Assembly (NCBI RefSeq): GCF_013002705.1 | Contig: NZ_JABEND010000003.1 | Span: forward strand, 186,001 to 250,000 | Reading direction: 5' to 3' | Source of the DNA: Nakamurella aerolata | GTDB lineage: Bacteria; Actinomycetota; Actinomycetes; Mycobacteriales; Nakamurellaceae | DNA length: 64,000 nucleotides | In this document: piece by piece, positions 8,513 to 15,450 of the stretch | Numbering within the stretch: the first letter of the stretch is position 1 | Layout: every line of letters begins with the position of its first letter | Position numbers and translations under genes: made by a program | The notes under the pieces: generated by a model | Told to the model about the DNA's origin: nothing | The model's database searches: none | The model's input: the letters and a program-made list of their open reading frames with translations, nothing else

Positions 8513-8764
8513 ATGAAGGCATTCGGATTTCTCTCGTTCGGTCACTATCAAGACGTGCCGGGTTCGGCGACTCGAACCGCGGCAGACATGATCAAGCAGT
8601 CCATCGAGATCGGCGTTGGGGCGGATGAGATCGGCGTCAACGGCGCCTACTTCCGGGTCCACCACTTCGCCCCGCAGCAGGCCTCGCCGATGCCGCTGCT
8701 GACCGCGATCGCGGCCAAGACCTCGCGGATCGAGGTGGGCACCGGCGTCATCGACCTGCGGTAG
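8513..8764 (+). pseudogene. LLM-class flavin monooxygenase, 5' fragment (split by integrative element)
   Basis: Eighty-three codons begin MKAFGFLSFGHYQD and run to KTSRIEVGTGVIDLR before a TAG contributed by the inserted element. This is the N-terminal beta-barrel part of a bacterial luciferase-like, F420- or FMN-dependent oxidoreductase. The missing remainder begins at 18259 (RYENPLQLAEEAAALD). Joining base 8760 to base 18261 gives an uninterrupted frame of about 367 codons, a normal length for the family. AGGAG at 8504-8508 is a good ribosome-binding site. The fragment alone should be inactive. Confidence 0.92.
8752..8760 (+). other. attL core (host/element junction, left)
   Basis: CGACCTGCG here matches CGACATGCG at 18252-18260 in 8 of 9 bases; TGCG is identical. 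The crossover lies in or next to TGCG because host coding sequence stops here and resumes after the right copy. Such short core identity is typical of serine integrase sites. Confidence 0.75.
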
Positions 8765-8770
8765 CTTATA

Positions 8771-8788
8771 TCGCGGTTGCAACACTCG
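8771..8788. repeat. left inverted repeat of the element (attP arm)
   Basis: TCGCGGTTGCAACACTCG is the exact reverse complement of bases 18237-18254. In the circular form the two arms would face each other across 16 bp that include the TGCG core, giving a dyad of 52 bp. That is the size of a serine integrase attP. Confidence 0.9.
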
Positions 8789-8807
8789 TTCACGTAAGCT
8801 TGGTTGC

Positions 8808-10244
8808 ATGGTTGAACTGGTATCGCTGAGGAAGACGAACGAGGTCGCCGCGTACGTCCGCGCCTCGATGGATCGCAAGGGCGACCGGTGGACGGTCGAG
8901 ACCCAGTTGCGGAAGATCAGGGCTCTCGCCGAGGCCAAGGACTGGGAGGTCGTCGAGGTCTACGACGACAACGCTGTGTCGGCGACGAAGAAGCGCCGCG
9001 CTGGCACCCGGTGGGCCGAGATGCTGGACGACGCCCGCGCGGGCAGGTTCTCGATGGTCGTCGCCGTGGACATGGACCGCCTCCTGCGCAGCACGAAGGA
9101 CCTGAACACGCTGATCGACCTCGGCCTGCGCGTCGTCACCGTGGACGGCGAGATCGACCTCTCGACGGCGGACGGCGAGTTCCGGGCGACGATGCTCGCC
9201 GCTCTCGCGCGGTTCGAGGCGCGCCGCAAGGCGGAGCGTCAGATCAGGTCGAACGAGCGCCGCCGCGCCGAGGGCATCCCGGCGTCCTCCTGGAAGGCGT
9301 TCGGCTGGACGAGGGAGGGTGAGCTGATCGAGGCGGAGGCCGACGCCGTACGGCGGGCCTTCGATGCGTTCCTCGGCGAGCCGTCGCTGTCGATCCGTCG
9401 CATCCGCGAGGACCTGAACAGCGCCGGTCATCTGACCGCGCGCGGGTCGGCGTTCTCCGTCGATGCCGTGCGGTACCTGCTGGCGAACCCGCTCTACGCT
9501 GGCTACATCAAGCACTACGCCTCGGGCGAGCTGTACCCGGTGCAGGGCGACGCGTTCCCGCCCATCGTTGGCGAGCAGACGTGGCGGGCCGCGGTGGCAA
9601 AGCTGGAGGACAACGTGCGGAGGTCGGCGAGGCAGGGCAACCAGCCGAAGTACCTCCTGTCCACGATTGGCCTGTGCGGGAAGTGCGGCGCGACGCTCGT
9701 CTCGGGGACCAACAGCCGCAAGCAGCCGACGTACCGCTGCGGCGAGCAGTTCCACCTCACCCGCCAGCGCGAGCCCGTCGATGCGATGGTCACCGAGGCG
9801 GTGCTCACCCGCCTGTCGTCGGTGGACGTGCACGACCTCGTGATGCCGCAGGAGGACGACGGGCCGGACCGCGAGGCGCTGCTGACCGAGCGGAACGCTC
9901 TGGTCGAGCGCGTCAAGGAGCTGAGCCCGCTGCTGCTGGACGTGCGCCAGCCCGTCCTGGAGATCACGGAGGCGATCAGGGGCGGAAAGGCCCGCATCGA
10001 CCAGATCGACGCGGAGATACTCGACCGCTCGGTGTCGGTGGCGGCGAAGCTGCTGGGGGACGTGGACGAGTCGCTCGGCACCATGGAGCGCCGGGAGGTC
10101 GTCGAGTCGAAGTGGAAGGCCTTGGACATGGACCGCCGCCGGATGCTCGTGGACGAGCTGGTAACGGTGACCATCGAACCCATCGCGCCGGGTCACGTGA
10201 AGTTCGACCCCGACCTCATTCGAATAGAGCCGCGTCGCGACTGA
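8808..10244 (+). CDS. large serine recombinase (site-specific integrase)
   Basis: This 478-residue protein starts 20 bp inside the left repeat. Residues 12-150 form a resolvase domain: YVRASMDRKGD carries the catalytic Ser20, and VAVDMDRLLRS and FEARRKAERQ carry the conserved Asp and Arg residues. A recombinase domain follows (SIRRIREDLNSAGHLT, LLANPLYAGYIKHY), then a zinc-ribbon with CGKCG near residue 289 and YRCGE, and a coiled-coil C-terminal part. Such enzymes integrate circular DNA at a roughly 50-bp attP and a shorter attB. The gene is adjacent to attL as expected. Excision would normally need a directionality factor, for which the small downstream ORFs are candidates. Confidence 0.95.
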   Translation: MVELVSLRKTNEVAAYVRASMDRKGDRWTVETQLRKIRALAEAKDWEVVEVYDDNAVSATKKRRAGTRWAEMLDDARAGRFSMVVAVDMDRLLRSTKDLNTLIDLGLRVVTVDGEIDLSTADGEFRATMLAALARFEARRKAERQIRSNERRRAEGIPASSWKAFGWTREGELIEAEADAVRRAFDAFLGEPSLSIRRIREDLNSAGHLTARGSAFSVDAVRYLLANPLYAGYIKHYASGELYPVQGDAFPPIVGEQTWRAAVAKLEDNVRRSARQGNQPKYLLSTIGLCGKCGATLVSGTNSRKQPTYRCGEQFHLTRQREPVDAMVTEAVLTRLSSVDVHDLVMPQEDDGPDREALLTERNALVERVKELSPLLLDVRQPVLEITEAIRGGKARIDQIDAEILDRSVSVAAKLLGDVDESLGTMERREVVESKWKALDMDRRRMLVDELVTVTIEPIAPGHVKFDPDLIRIEPRRD

Positions 10245-10425
10245 CACGCGAGTCGACTCGTCAGTGGACTGGTGAGTCGAGTCATGGGAGAATGGTTGCA
10301 GACAAGAAGATCCCACCGGGGCCGCGACTTAGAAGCGCGGGTTCTACTCCCGGATGAGTAGCCGGTCAAACAGCCCAACTACCGTGGCGGGGAACCGGAA
10401 GCACACTCATGTTTGAGGACTTCCG
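10245..10425. other. structured non-coding segment between integrase and small ORFs
   Basis: GACTC/GAGTC complementary pieces around 10253-10280 could form a weak terminator for the integrase. Around 10338-10352 CGGG-TTCTACT-CCCG resembles a tRNA T-arm, but no acceptor or anticodon arms fit. The stretch might hold the promoter of the next genes or the transfer origin; neither could be shown. Confidence 0.3.
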
Positions 10426-10638
10426 ATGTCTGTCGTTATCGACGCTCCCCGCGCCTCCGCGCTGGACCGTCCTGGGCTCGACCAGGACCTGATCCCCGCT
10501 TCGCAAGCTGATGGGCTCGATCCCGTCATCGCCGTTGCCCTCGCCGCCGGTCGTCGTGCCGGTGAGCGCCTGACCAGCACGCCGCTGACCCCGCGCCAGC
10601 GCGCCGCCGTCGCCGCCGTGATGGGTGGTGGTCGCTGA
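10426..10638 (+). CDS. small uncharacterised protein of the element (70 aa)
   Basis: The ATG at 10426 opens a 70-residue frame whose stop overlaps the next ATG (TGATG). The sequence ends in PLTPRQRAAVAAVMGGGR, and the middle contains an Ala-rich helix (DPVIAVALAAGRRAGERL). No known domain was recognised. Its place between integrase and Rep, and its coupling to an HTH protein, suggest a role in element control, possibly as a directionality or copy-control factor. This is inference only. Confidence 0.55.
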   Translation: MSVVIDAPRASALDRPGLDQDLIPASQADGLDPVIAVALAAGRRAGERLTSTPLTPRQRAAVAAVMGGGR

Positions 10639-10886
10639 TGAGCGCCAACTCCGCTGCCTTCGACCACGTGAACGGCTTCCGCTGGCGTCTGGGCGATCCC
10701 ACTCTCGCCGACGCGGAAGCGCATCTCTACGACCTCGGCGTGCTCCGCTCCGTGCTGGAAGAAGCCGTCGAGATCGCCGTCGCCGACGCCCGCGCCGATG
10801 GGGTGACCTGGGCGAGGATCGGCGATGCCCTCGGCGTCACGCATCAGGCCGTCATCAAGCGCTACCGCAAGGGCGGTGCCCGATGA
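10638..10886 (+). CDS. small helix-turn-helix protein of the element (82 aa)
   Basis: Eighty-two residues overlap the preceding stop by one base. The C-terminal part, VTWARIGDALGVTHQAVIKR, has the spacing of a helix-turn-helix of the sigma-like or AsnC-like kind used by small regulators. The N-terminal part (VLRSVLEEAVEIAVADARAD) is a plausible dimerisation helix. A role as a repressor or excision factor is possible. It is translationally coupled on both sides (TGATG before, ATGA after). Confidence 0.7.
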   Translation: MSANSAAFDHVNGFRWRLGDPTLADAEAHLYDLGVLRSVLEEAVEIAVADARADGVTWARIGDALGVTHQAVIKRYRKGGAR

Positions 10887-11230
10887 GCACCACCGACTGC
10901 ACCAGCGCCCTCGTGTCCGCCGACCTGACCCCGCCCGGAGGGCCTGCCCTGGCACCCGCCGGAGGCGGGCTGCCCGTCGTCGTGATGACCGCCGGAAGCC
11001 GTGTTCCGCACTCCAAGAGTTTCGGGAGCTTCATTCGTTCCTACGGGCGCGGCAAGGGCTTGTCGATTGCCGCGCCATGCACCAACATGCCTGGTCAGGA
11101 GCCGGTTCCGCCCTCGCACCGCCGCGTGACCTCGCGGGATCATTTGGGGTCTCATTTGGGGGTCAATAGGGGGTCATTTAAGGCGCCGCACGCTCCTTAC
11201 GATGTCGCGGGCGGTGGTCGCCGTGGCTAA
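10883..11230 (+). CDS. possible 115-aa ORF overlapping the putative replication origin
   Basis: An ATG at 10883 overlaps the previous stop (ATGA) and gives 115 codons running into the rep gene. The composition is Pro/Gly/Ser-rich with no domain. From about 11046 the same bases hold a perfect hairpin and the iterons, so the second half looks constrained by DNA structure rather than protein. It may be a short real peptide, or just an open frame through the origin. Confidence 0.3.
   Translation: MSTTDCTSALVSADLTPPGGPALAPAGGGLPVVVMTAGSRVPHSKSFGSFIRSYGRGKGLSIAAPCTNMPGQEPVPPSHRRVTSRDHLGSHLGVNRGSFKAPHAPYDVAGGGRRG
11046..11076. other. perfect hairpin, candidate nick locus of a rolling-circle origin
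   Basis: GGCGCGGCAA (11046-11055) pairs with TTGCCGCGCC (11067-11076) across the 11-nt loop GGGCTTGTCGA. It lies 63 bp upstream of the iterons. In pMV158-like replicons Rep nicks in a hairpin loop some 80 bp from the repeats it binds. The loop does not match the pMV158 nick sequence, so the nick site is inferred from layout only. Confidence 0.5.
11140..11184. repeat. four 11-12 bp iterons, candidate Rep-binding locus
   Basis: Units begin at 11140 (TCATTTGGGG), 11152 (TCATTTGGGGG), 11163 (TCAATAGGGGG) and 11174 (TCATTTAAGGC), spaced 12, 11 and 11 bp. They end 18 bp before the rep ATG. Direct repeats of 11 bp are the binding locus of pMV158 RepB, the family to which the Rep endonuclease domain here belongs. 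They may also let Rep regulate its own promoter. Confidence 0.65.
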
Positions 11231-12638
11231 GCAGGAGAACAACCCCACGAGCATCGGACTCACGCAGTACCTCGATCCGTCGTACTGGACCTGGGCTGCC
11301 GAGGATGCGAACGGGGCCGCGCTGCTCCAGCAGGGGGCCGGGCCGATCCTCACCTACATCGTGCAGCGGCTCGAGGCGGTCGGCTGCGAAGTCGTCGAGG
11401 CCTACGGCATCGTGCACGACAAGGACGAGCGCGAGGTCTGGAGCGACACGGAGAAGGCACTCGTGGTCGAGCCGAAGCCGGATCACCTGCACGCGGTGAT
11501 CAAGTTCGCCAGTCGTTCGAAGAGCGCGCCGCTGGATCGGCTCGCGTTCGGCATCGGCGTCGAGCCGCAGTACGTCGAGAAGCCCGGTCGCGGACGCTAC
11601 GCCTTCGACAACATGCTGTCGTACCTGACGCACGTGAAGTACGCGGACAAGCACCAGTACGCCCCTTCGGAGGTCGCCACGGTGCGCGGGCCGGACTACC
11701 TCGGCATCGACGCCCTGCGCCGGGAGACGTGGCTCAAGGGCCGCGCCCACGTGAAGAAGAAGGTCGTCGCCGAGAACTTCGAGGACATGCGCGAGCGGGT
11801 GCTCCAGGGCGAGATCACGCGCGATCAGATCATGCTCACCGATGGCCTGTTCGACATCTACTCGCGGCATCAGCGGGAGATCGACGACGCACTGTCGGCC
11901 TATGGTCAGCGCCGCGCGTATCGGGCGGCAGCGAAGCTCCGCGCCGGTGATTTCTCAACGCATGTGGTGTTCGTCCACGGGGATGCCGGGATCGGCAAGA
12001 CGCGGTTCGCAACGGACTTCATCATGGCGGCGATTGACGCGGCGAACGCGAACGGCGAGCGGTGGCAGGTCTACCGGGCCGCGACGGGCAACCCGCTCGA
12101 TGACTGGCGCGGGGAGGAGGTTCTGCTGCTCGACGATCTGCGGGCTTCGGCGATGGATGCGAACGACTGGCTGTTGCTGCTCGATCCGTACAACGCCTCC
12201 CCGGCGAAGGCGCGTTACAAGAACAAGGGCGAGGTGGCTCCGCGACTGATCGTCATCACGGCCACCATCGAGCCGGTCGAGTTCTTCTTCTACGCCCGCC
12301 AGAAGGGCAACGTGGACGAGGCGCTGGACCAGTTCATCCGTCGCCTGGCATCGGTCGTGAAGGTGTTCCGCGCCGACGATATCAACCGCTACCTCGTGCA
12401 GCACATCGGGAAGATCGAGCCCTACGAGTGGCATCAGTGCAGCCTTCCGGCGGCCGCGCACACGCCGGGCGTCAACGGCAACTCGTACCACCAGCAGGTG
12501 GCTCCGTCGCGCGAGCTCACCTACGGTCCGGAGACCTCCGCGGAGCACGACGCCGAGAGCGCGGTTGTCGAACTGCTGAGCGGGCTCGCGGTGCGCAGCC
12601 CGGACGTGCCGCTGGCGCTGATCGGAGGTGCGGCATGA
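11202..12638 (+). CDS. rep: rolling-circle replication initiator: HUH endonuclease fused to SF3-type helicase
   Basis: The protein has 478 residues from the ATG at 11202; a GTG at 11223 is an alternative start. Residues 65-160 hold the endonuclease: GIVHDKDE, the metal-binding PDHLHAVIKF (His95 and His97) and YLTHVKYADKHQY, with a likely nucleophile Tyr141. This is the pMV158 RepB/Rep_2 pattern. Residues 250-400 hold an ATPase: Walker A GDAGIGKT (260-267), Walker B EEVLLLDDL (305-313), and VITATIEP as a sensor. HUH plus SF3 is the architecture of CRESS-DNA viruses and related bacterial and phytoplasma plasmids. It should nick and unwind the origin at 11046-11184. Its stop overlaps mobC. Confidence 0.88.
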   Translation: MSRAVVAVAKQENNPTSIGLTQYLDPSYWTWAAEDANGAALLQQGAGPILTYIVQRLEAVGCEVVEAYGIVHDKDEREVWSDTEKALVVEPKPDHLHAVIKFASRSKSAPLDRLAFGIGVEPQYVEKPGRGRYAFDNMLSYLTHVKYADKHQYAPSEVATVRGPDYLGIDALRRETWLKGRAHVKKKVVAENFEDMRERVLQGEITRDQIMLTDGLFDIYSRHQREIDDALSAYGQRRAYRAAAKLRAGDFSTHVVFVHGDAGIGKTRFATDFIMAAIDAANANGERWQVYRAATGNPLDDWRGEEVLLLDDLRASAMDANDWLLLLDPYNASPAKARYKNKGEVAPRLIVITATIEPVEFFFYARQKGNVDEALDQFIRRLASVVKVFRADDINRYLVQHIGKIEPYEWHQCSLPAAAHTPGVNGNSYHQQVAPSRELTYGPETSAEHDAESAVVELLSGLAVRSPDVPLALIGGAA

Positions 12639-13225
12639 GCGCCGATCAGCACCCGCTCTTCCAGGGGATCGAAGGGGGCGGAGCCCCCTCGCAAGCAGGG
12701 CTGGAGGACACGAGCGTCAGCGATGTGTCCGACAGGCCTACTGCTTGCCACTCTGGCGTACAGGTGGAGCAGCAGGCCGACTCCCAGGTGAAAACCGGTC
12801 GGGCTGATGCGGAGGCTGTGCGCCAGAGTCACGGCGGCGCGAAGCGTCGTCGTGGGGGCGGCGGGCGGCTTGATACGCGCTTCGATGAGGCCACGCTCGG
12901 GGCGCTGCGCACTCGTGCGGAGCGGCTCGGGCTGGCTCCGAGCACCTGGGTGCGGAGCGTCGTGCGCGATGCTCTGCACGCCTCCCGGAGCGAGGAGCTG
13001 GACGCCGCCGTGGCCGCGCACCTGCTCGGCGTCGAGGCGCGCGTGCAGGCCTCGGCGGACGCCCGGGAGCTTGCCGCGCAGGTGCGCCCGCTGGCGATCA
13101 ACGTCAACGACCTGGACCGCCGCGCGCGGGCCGGCGAGGCGGTCGCGCTGTCGGCGGAGGTGCCCGAGCTGATCGAGCTGCTGCGCGAGGTCCGGACCCT
13201 GCTCGGGGATCGGACGGCCTCATGA
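12635..13225 (+). CDS. mobC: MobC-like relaxosome accessory protein
   Basis: This 196-residue protein is coupled to rep and to the relaxase by ATGA overlaps at both ends. The first 65 residues are low-complexity. RLDTRFDEATLGALRTRAER followed by LGLAPSTWVRSVVRDAL is a ribbon-helix-helix-type DNA-binding segment. QVRPLAINVNDLDRRARAGEAV resembles the IGNNLNQIAR motif of MobC proteins. Such proteins bind near oriT and help the relaxase melt and nick DNA. Position directly before a relaxase supports the call. Confidence 0.8.
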   Translation: MSADQHPLFQGIEGGGAPSQAGLEDTSVSDVSDRPTACHSGVQVEQQADSQVKTGRADAEAVRQSHGGAKRRRGGGGRLDTRFDEATLGALRTRAERLGLAPSTWVRSVVRDALHASRSEELDAAVAAHLLGVEARVQASADARELAAQVRPLAINVNDLDRRARAGEAVALSAEVPELIELLREVRTLLGDRTAS

Positions 13226-14508
13226 GCACCACGCACTACAGCCCGAGCACCAGCGTCGGAGACACGGAGCGCTACATCCGTGGCAAGGAGGACGAGCGCG
13301 GGGTCGCGATCACGTGCGACGTGCCGGGAGGCCCCGGCGCATTCTCGGCCCGCGCCCGCGCGCTCACGCAGAACACGAAGCGCGACGTCGAGGCACTGCA
13401 CTACCGGCAGTCGTTCAGCGACGAGGAGTTCGACTCGAGCAGCCCGGAGGACGTGCAGCGGGTGAACGATCTGGGCTACCAGCTCGCGAAGAAGATGCAC
13501 CCGGACTCGGACTGCCTCGTGGTCAGCCACGTGGATGGTCGGGGCAAGAAGCCGCACAACCACATCCTCGTGATCAATCACAGCAACCGGACCGGAAAGG
13601 CCCTCTCGGATTACCGCACGTTCCACGACCGCAAAGCCGGGAACCAGCGGGGCGTGCAGTCGGCGAACGACGAGTTGATGCGCGATCACGGCCTCTCGGT
13701 CGTGAAGCGGCTGGAGCACGCCCCGAAGGACTGGGAGCTGCGCCGCGAGGACTTCGCCGAGGGCGGTCTCGACCGCGAGATGGGCGACCGGATGAGCGCC
13801 GCCCTGGCCGATCCCCGGTCGGTGGACAAGGCCGGTCTTGAGGCGGTGATCGCGGAGCAGAACCAGCAGCTCGGCGGCGACGGGGAGCGGGTGCCGCGGA
13901 TGCGCCTGCACAGCCCAGTCAGCAAGAAGGGCAAGCGCGCCGGTCAGGAGACCTGGACGCTCTACATCGAGGACCGCCGCGGCGAGTCCGGGCGCGCTGA
14001 GCGCCGCAAGCGCACGAGTGCGCTCTCGGCGGATTTCACACCGGAGGGCGCAGCCGCGTTCTTCGACTACCACCAGCAGCAGAAGGAGCAGGAACATGAG
14101 CGCAGCGCTCGACAGGCTGAAGCAGCAGAACGCGCACGAGCAGCCGCCGCAGCAGCTCGGCAGTCCGGCGACGATGGAGGTGTTGACCTCGATCCTCACC
14201 GCCGTCGAGGCGCAGAACGCGAGGCTCGACCGGCTGGCCGAGCAGCAGAAGAAGCTCGCGGGGTTCGTGAAGGTCATGGACGAGGAGACGACGAGGCGGC
14301 TGGAGAGGATCGCGGCCCCGGCGTCGACCTCCTCGCCCTCCAGCGACGTGTCCGCGAGGATCGCGAGTATCGAGAGCAGGCAGAACGAGATCGCGAGCAC
14401 GCTCGGCGAGTTCGCGCGGAGTCTCAACGGCGAGAGCTTGAACGCCGCGTCGCGGAGCTTGGTCGCGGAGGCGCAGAAGAATCACGCGGCTACGGCCTCG
14501 GCGATTGA
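13222..14508 (+). CDS. MOBP-type relaxase
   Basis: This 428-residue protein has VEALHYRQSFSDEEF, then LAKKMHPDSDCLVVSHVDG and KKPHNHILVINH. His103, His112 and His114 form the metal-binding HUH triad. The nucleophilic tyrosine is probably Tyr6 or Tyr18. The C-terminal 150 residues are charged and coiled-coil-like (REDREYREQAERDREHARR). Relaxases nick oriT and pilot the strand into a recipient. The last 413 bp overlap the next gene in another frame, as mobA/mobB genes do in ColE1-type plasmids. Confidence 0.88.
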   Translation: MSTTHYSPSTSVGDTERYIRGKEDERGVAITCDVPGGPGAFSARARALTQNTKRDVEALHYRQSFSDEEFDSSSPEDVQRVNDLGYQLAKKMHPDSDCLVVSHVDGRGKKPHNHILVINHSNRTGKALSDYRTFHDRKAGNQRGVQSANDELMRDHGLSVVKRLEHAPKDWELRREDFAEGGLDREMGDRMSAALADPRSVDKAGLEAVIAEQNQQLGGDGERVPRMRLHSPVSKKGKRAGQETWTLYIEDRRGESGRAERRKRTSALSADFTPEGAAAFFDYHQQQKEQEHERSARQAEAAERARAAAAAARQSGDDGGVDLDPHRRRGAEREARPAGRAAEEARGVREGHGRGDDEAAGEDRGPGVDLLALQRRVREDREYREQAERDREHARRVRAESQRRELERRVAELGRGGAEESRGYGLGD

Positions 14509-14998
14509 GGGGCTCAAGGCGCAGGCCGCAGCGAACCAGAAGCTCGTGAGCCAGGTCGGCGGAGCCGTGCAGCGGATCGAGAAGCGCACCGAGGAGCGGG
14601 TCGAGAAGGCCGTCGAGCAGGTCACCGGGGAGGCCTCGGCGACGATGACGGCAAACCTCGACGCGTCGAACGAGCGGGCCGAGCGGATCATCGCCGCCAC
14701 GGCGAAGCTGGAGACCCGTCAGCTCTGGTCGGCTGCCGCCGCGATGTGCCTCGCACTCCTGCCGGTGGTCGTGGTCATCGCTGGGCTCTGGATGGGCATC
14801 GCCGGGCTCATCACGGGCGCTCAGTGGGCGCTGGACGTAAACGGGAGCGTGTGGCTCGGAATCGGGCGCTGGCTCGTGGTCGGTGTGGGCCTCGCCGGGG
14901 CCAGCTACGGGCTCTTCGCGTCCGTCCGCTGGGTCGCTGGCCTCGTGGAGACCTGGAAGGACCGCGGGCTGCCGAAGTGGCCGCGCTGGCGAAAGTAG
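14096..14998 (+). CDS. membrane-anchored coiled-coil protein nested over the relaxase 3' end (MobB-like)
   Basis: The ATG at 14096 follows a good AAGGAG ribosome-binding site inside the relaxase gene and gives 300 residues. Residues 30-205 are heptad-rich coiled coil (VEAQNARLDRLAEQQKKLAG, ERVEKAVEQVTGEAS). Two membrane segments follow, about residues 212-240 (LLPVVVVIAGLWMGIAGLI) and 262-285. The tail is basic. The layout recalls MobB proteins that tether the relaxosome to the membrane or coupling protein. Sequence homology to MobB was not established. Confidence 0.78.
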   Translation: MSAALDRLKQQNAHEQPPQQLGSPATMEVLTSILTAVEAQNARLDRLAEQQKKLAGFVKVMDEETTRRLERIAAPASTSSPSSDVSARIASIESRQNEIASTLGEFARSLNGESLNAASRSLVAEAQKNHAATASAIEGLKAQAAANQKLVSQVGGAVQRIEKRTEERVEKAVEQVTGEASATMTANLDASNERAERIIAATAKLETRQLWSAAAAMCLALLPVVVVIAGLWMGIAGLITGAQWALDVNGSVWLGIGRWLVVGVGLAGASYGLFASVRWVAGLVETWKDRGLPKWPRWRK

Positions 14999-15002
14999 GC
15001 GA

Positions 15003-15049
15003 CCAGGGTTCCCGAGGGCAAGCGCGCGGAGCGCGTGCGGCAGCCCTGG
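15003..15049 (+). terminator. hairpin after the mobilization genes
   Basis: CCAGGG (15003-15008) pairs with CCCTGG (15044-15049), enclosing a GCGCGC/GCGCGT inner stem. It separates the mobilization unit from the cmtR promoter. Confidence 0.5.
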
Positions 15050-15053
15050 CGAG

Positions 15054-15099
15054 TCGACAATAAGTCAGCCAACACTGTATAGTTCAGTGCATGCTGACT
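15054..15099 (+). promoter_or_regulatory. cmtR promoter and operator dyad, probably leaderless
   Basis: TCGACA (15054-15059) and TATAGT (15078-15083) form a sigma-70-like promoter with an 18-bp spacer. Transcription would begin at or within a base or two of the cmtR ATG at 15091. Two nested inverted repeats share the dyad centre 15081: AGTCAGC/GCTGACT (15063-15069, 15093-15099) and CACTG/CAGTG (15073-15077, 15085-15089). The dyad covers the -10 element and start codon, so bound CmtR would block polymerase until metal releases it. Confidence 0.7.
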
Positions 15100-15450
15100 G
15101 TTGCTTCTCGTCTCGACGTCATGAACCGGCTCGGCCGGGCCATGGCGGACCCGACGCGCTCCCGGATTCTGATGACCCTGCTCGACGGCCCGAGCTACCC
15201 GGCCGTGCTCTCGCGCGAGCTGGAGCTGACTCGCTCGAACGTCTCCAACCACCTGACCTGTCTGCGCGACTGCGGCATCGTCGTCGCCGAGCCGGAGGGG
15301 CGGCAGACGCGCTACGAGATCGCCGACCCGCATCTGGCGGCGGCGCTCACCGCACTGGTGGACGTGACGCTCGCTGTCGACGAGCACGCGCCCTGCGTGG
15401 ACTCTTCGTGCACAGTGCCGGGTTGCTGCGGGACGGGGGCGGGCGAGTGA
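15091..15450 (+). CDS. cmtR: CmtR, cadmium/lead-sensing ArsR-family repressor
   Basis: This 119-residue winged-helix protein closely follows mycobacterial CmtR: LGRAMADPTRSRILMTLLDG, then LTRSNVSNHLTCLRDCGIVV and EGRQTRYEIADPHLA. The three metal ligands of CmtR fall at the same positions here, Cys57, Cys61 and Cys102. It should release DNA on binding Cd(II) or Pb(II). Four more cysteines near the C-terminus (107, 112, 113 and nearby) are extra. It heads a four-gene operon in which every junction is an overlap. Confidence 0.93.
   Translation: MLTVASRLDVMNRLGRAMADPTRSRILMTLLDGPSYPAVLSRELELTRSNVSNHLTCLRDCGIVVAEPEGRQTRYEIADPHLAAALTALVDVTLAVDEHAPCVDSSCTVPGCCGTGAGE

Noticed and set aside
10320-10365. 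tRNA-like T-arm near the integrase 3' end
   Set aside because: Only a CGGG-TTCTACT-CCCG hairpin fits; no acceptor, D or anticodon arm can be formed, and the element inserts in a protein gene.
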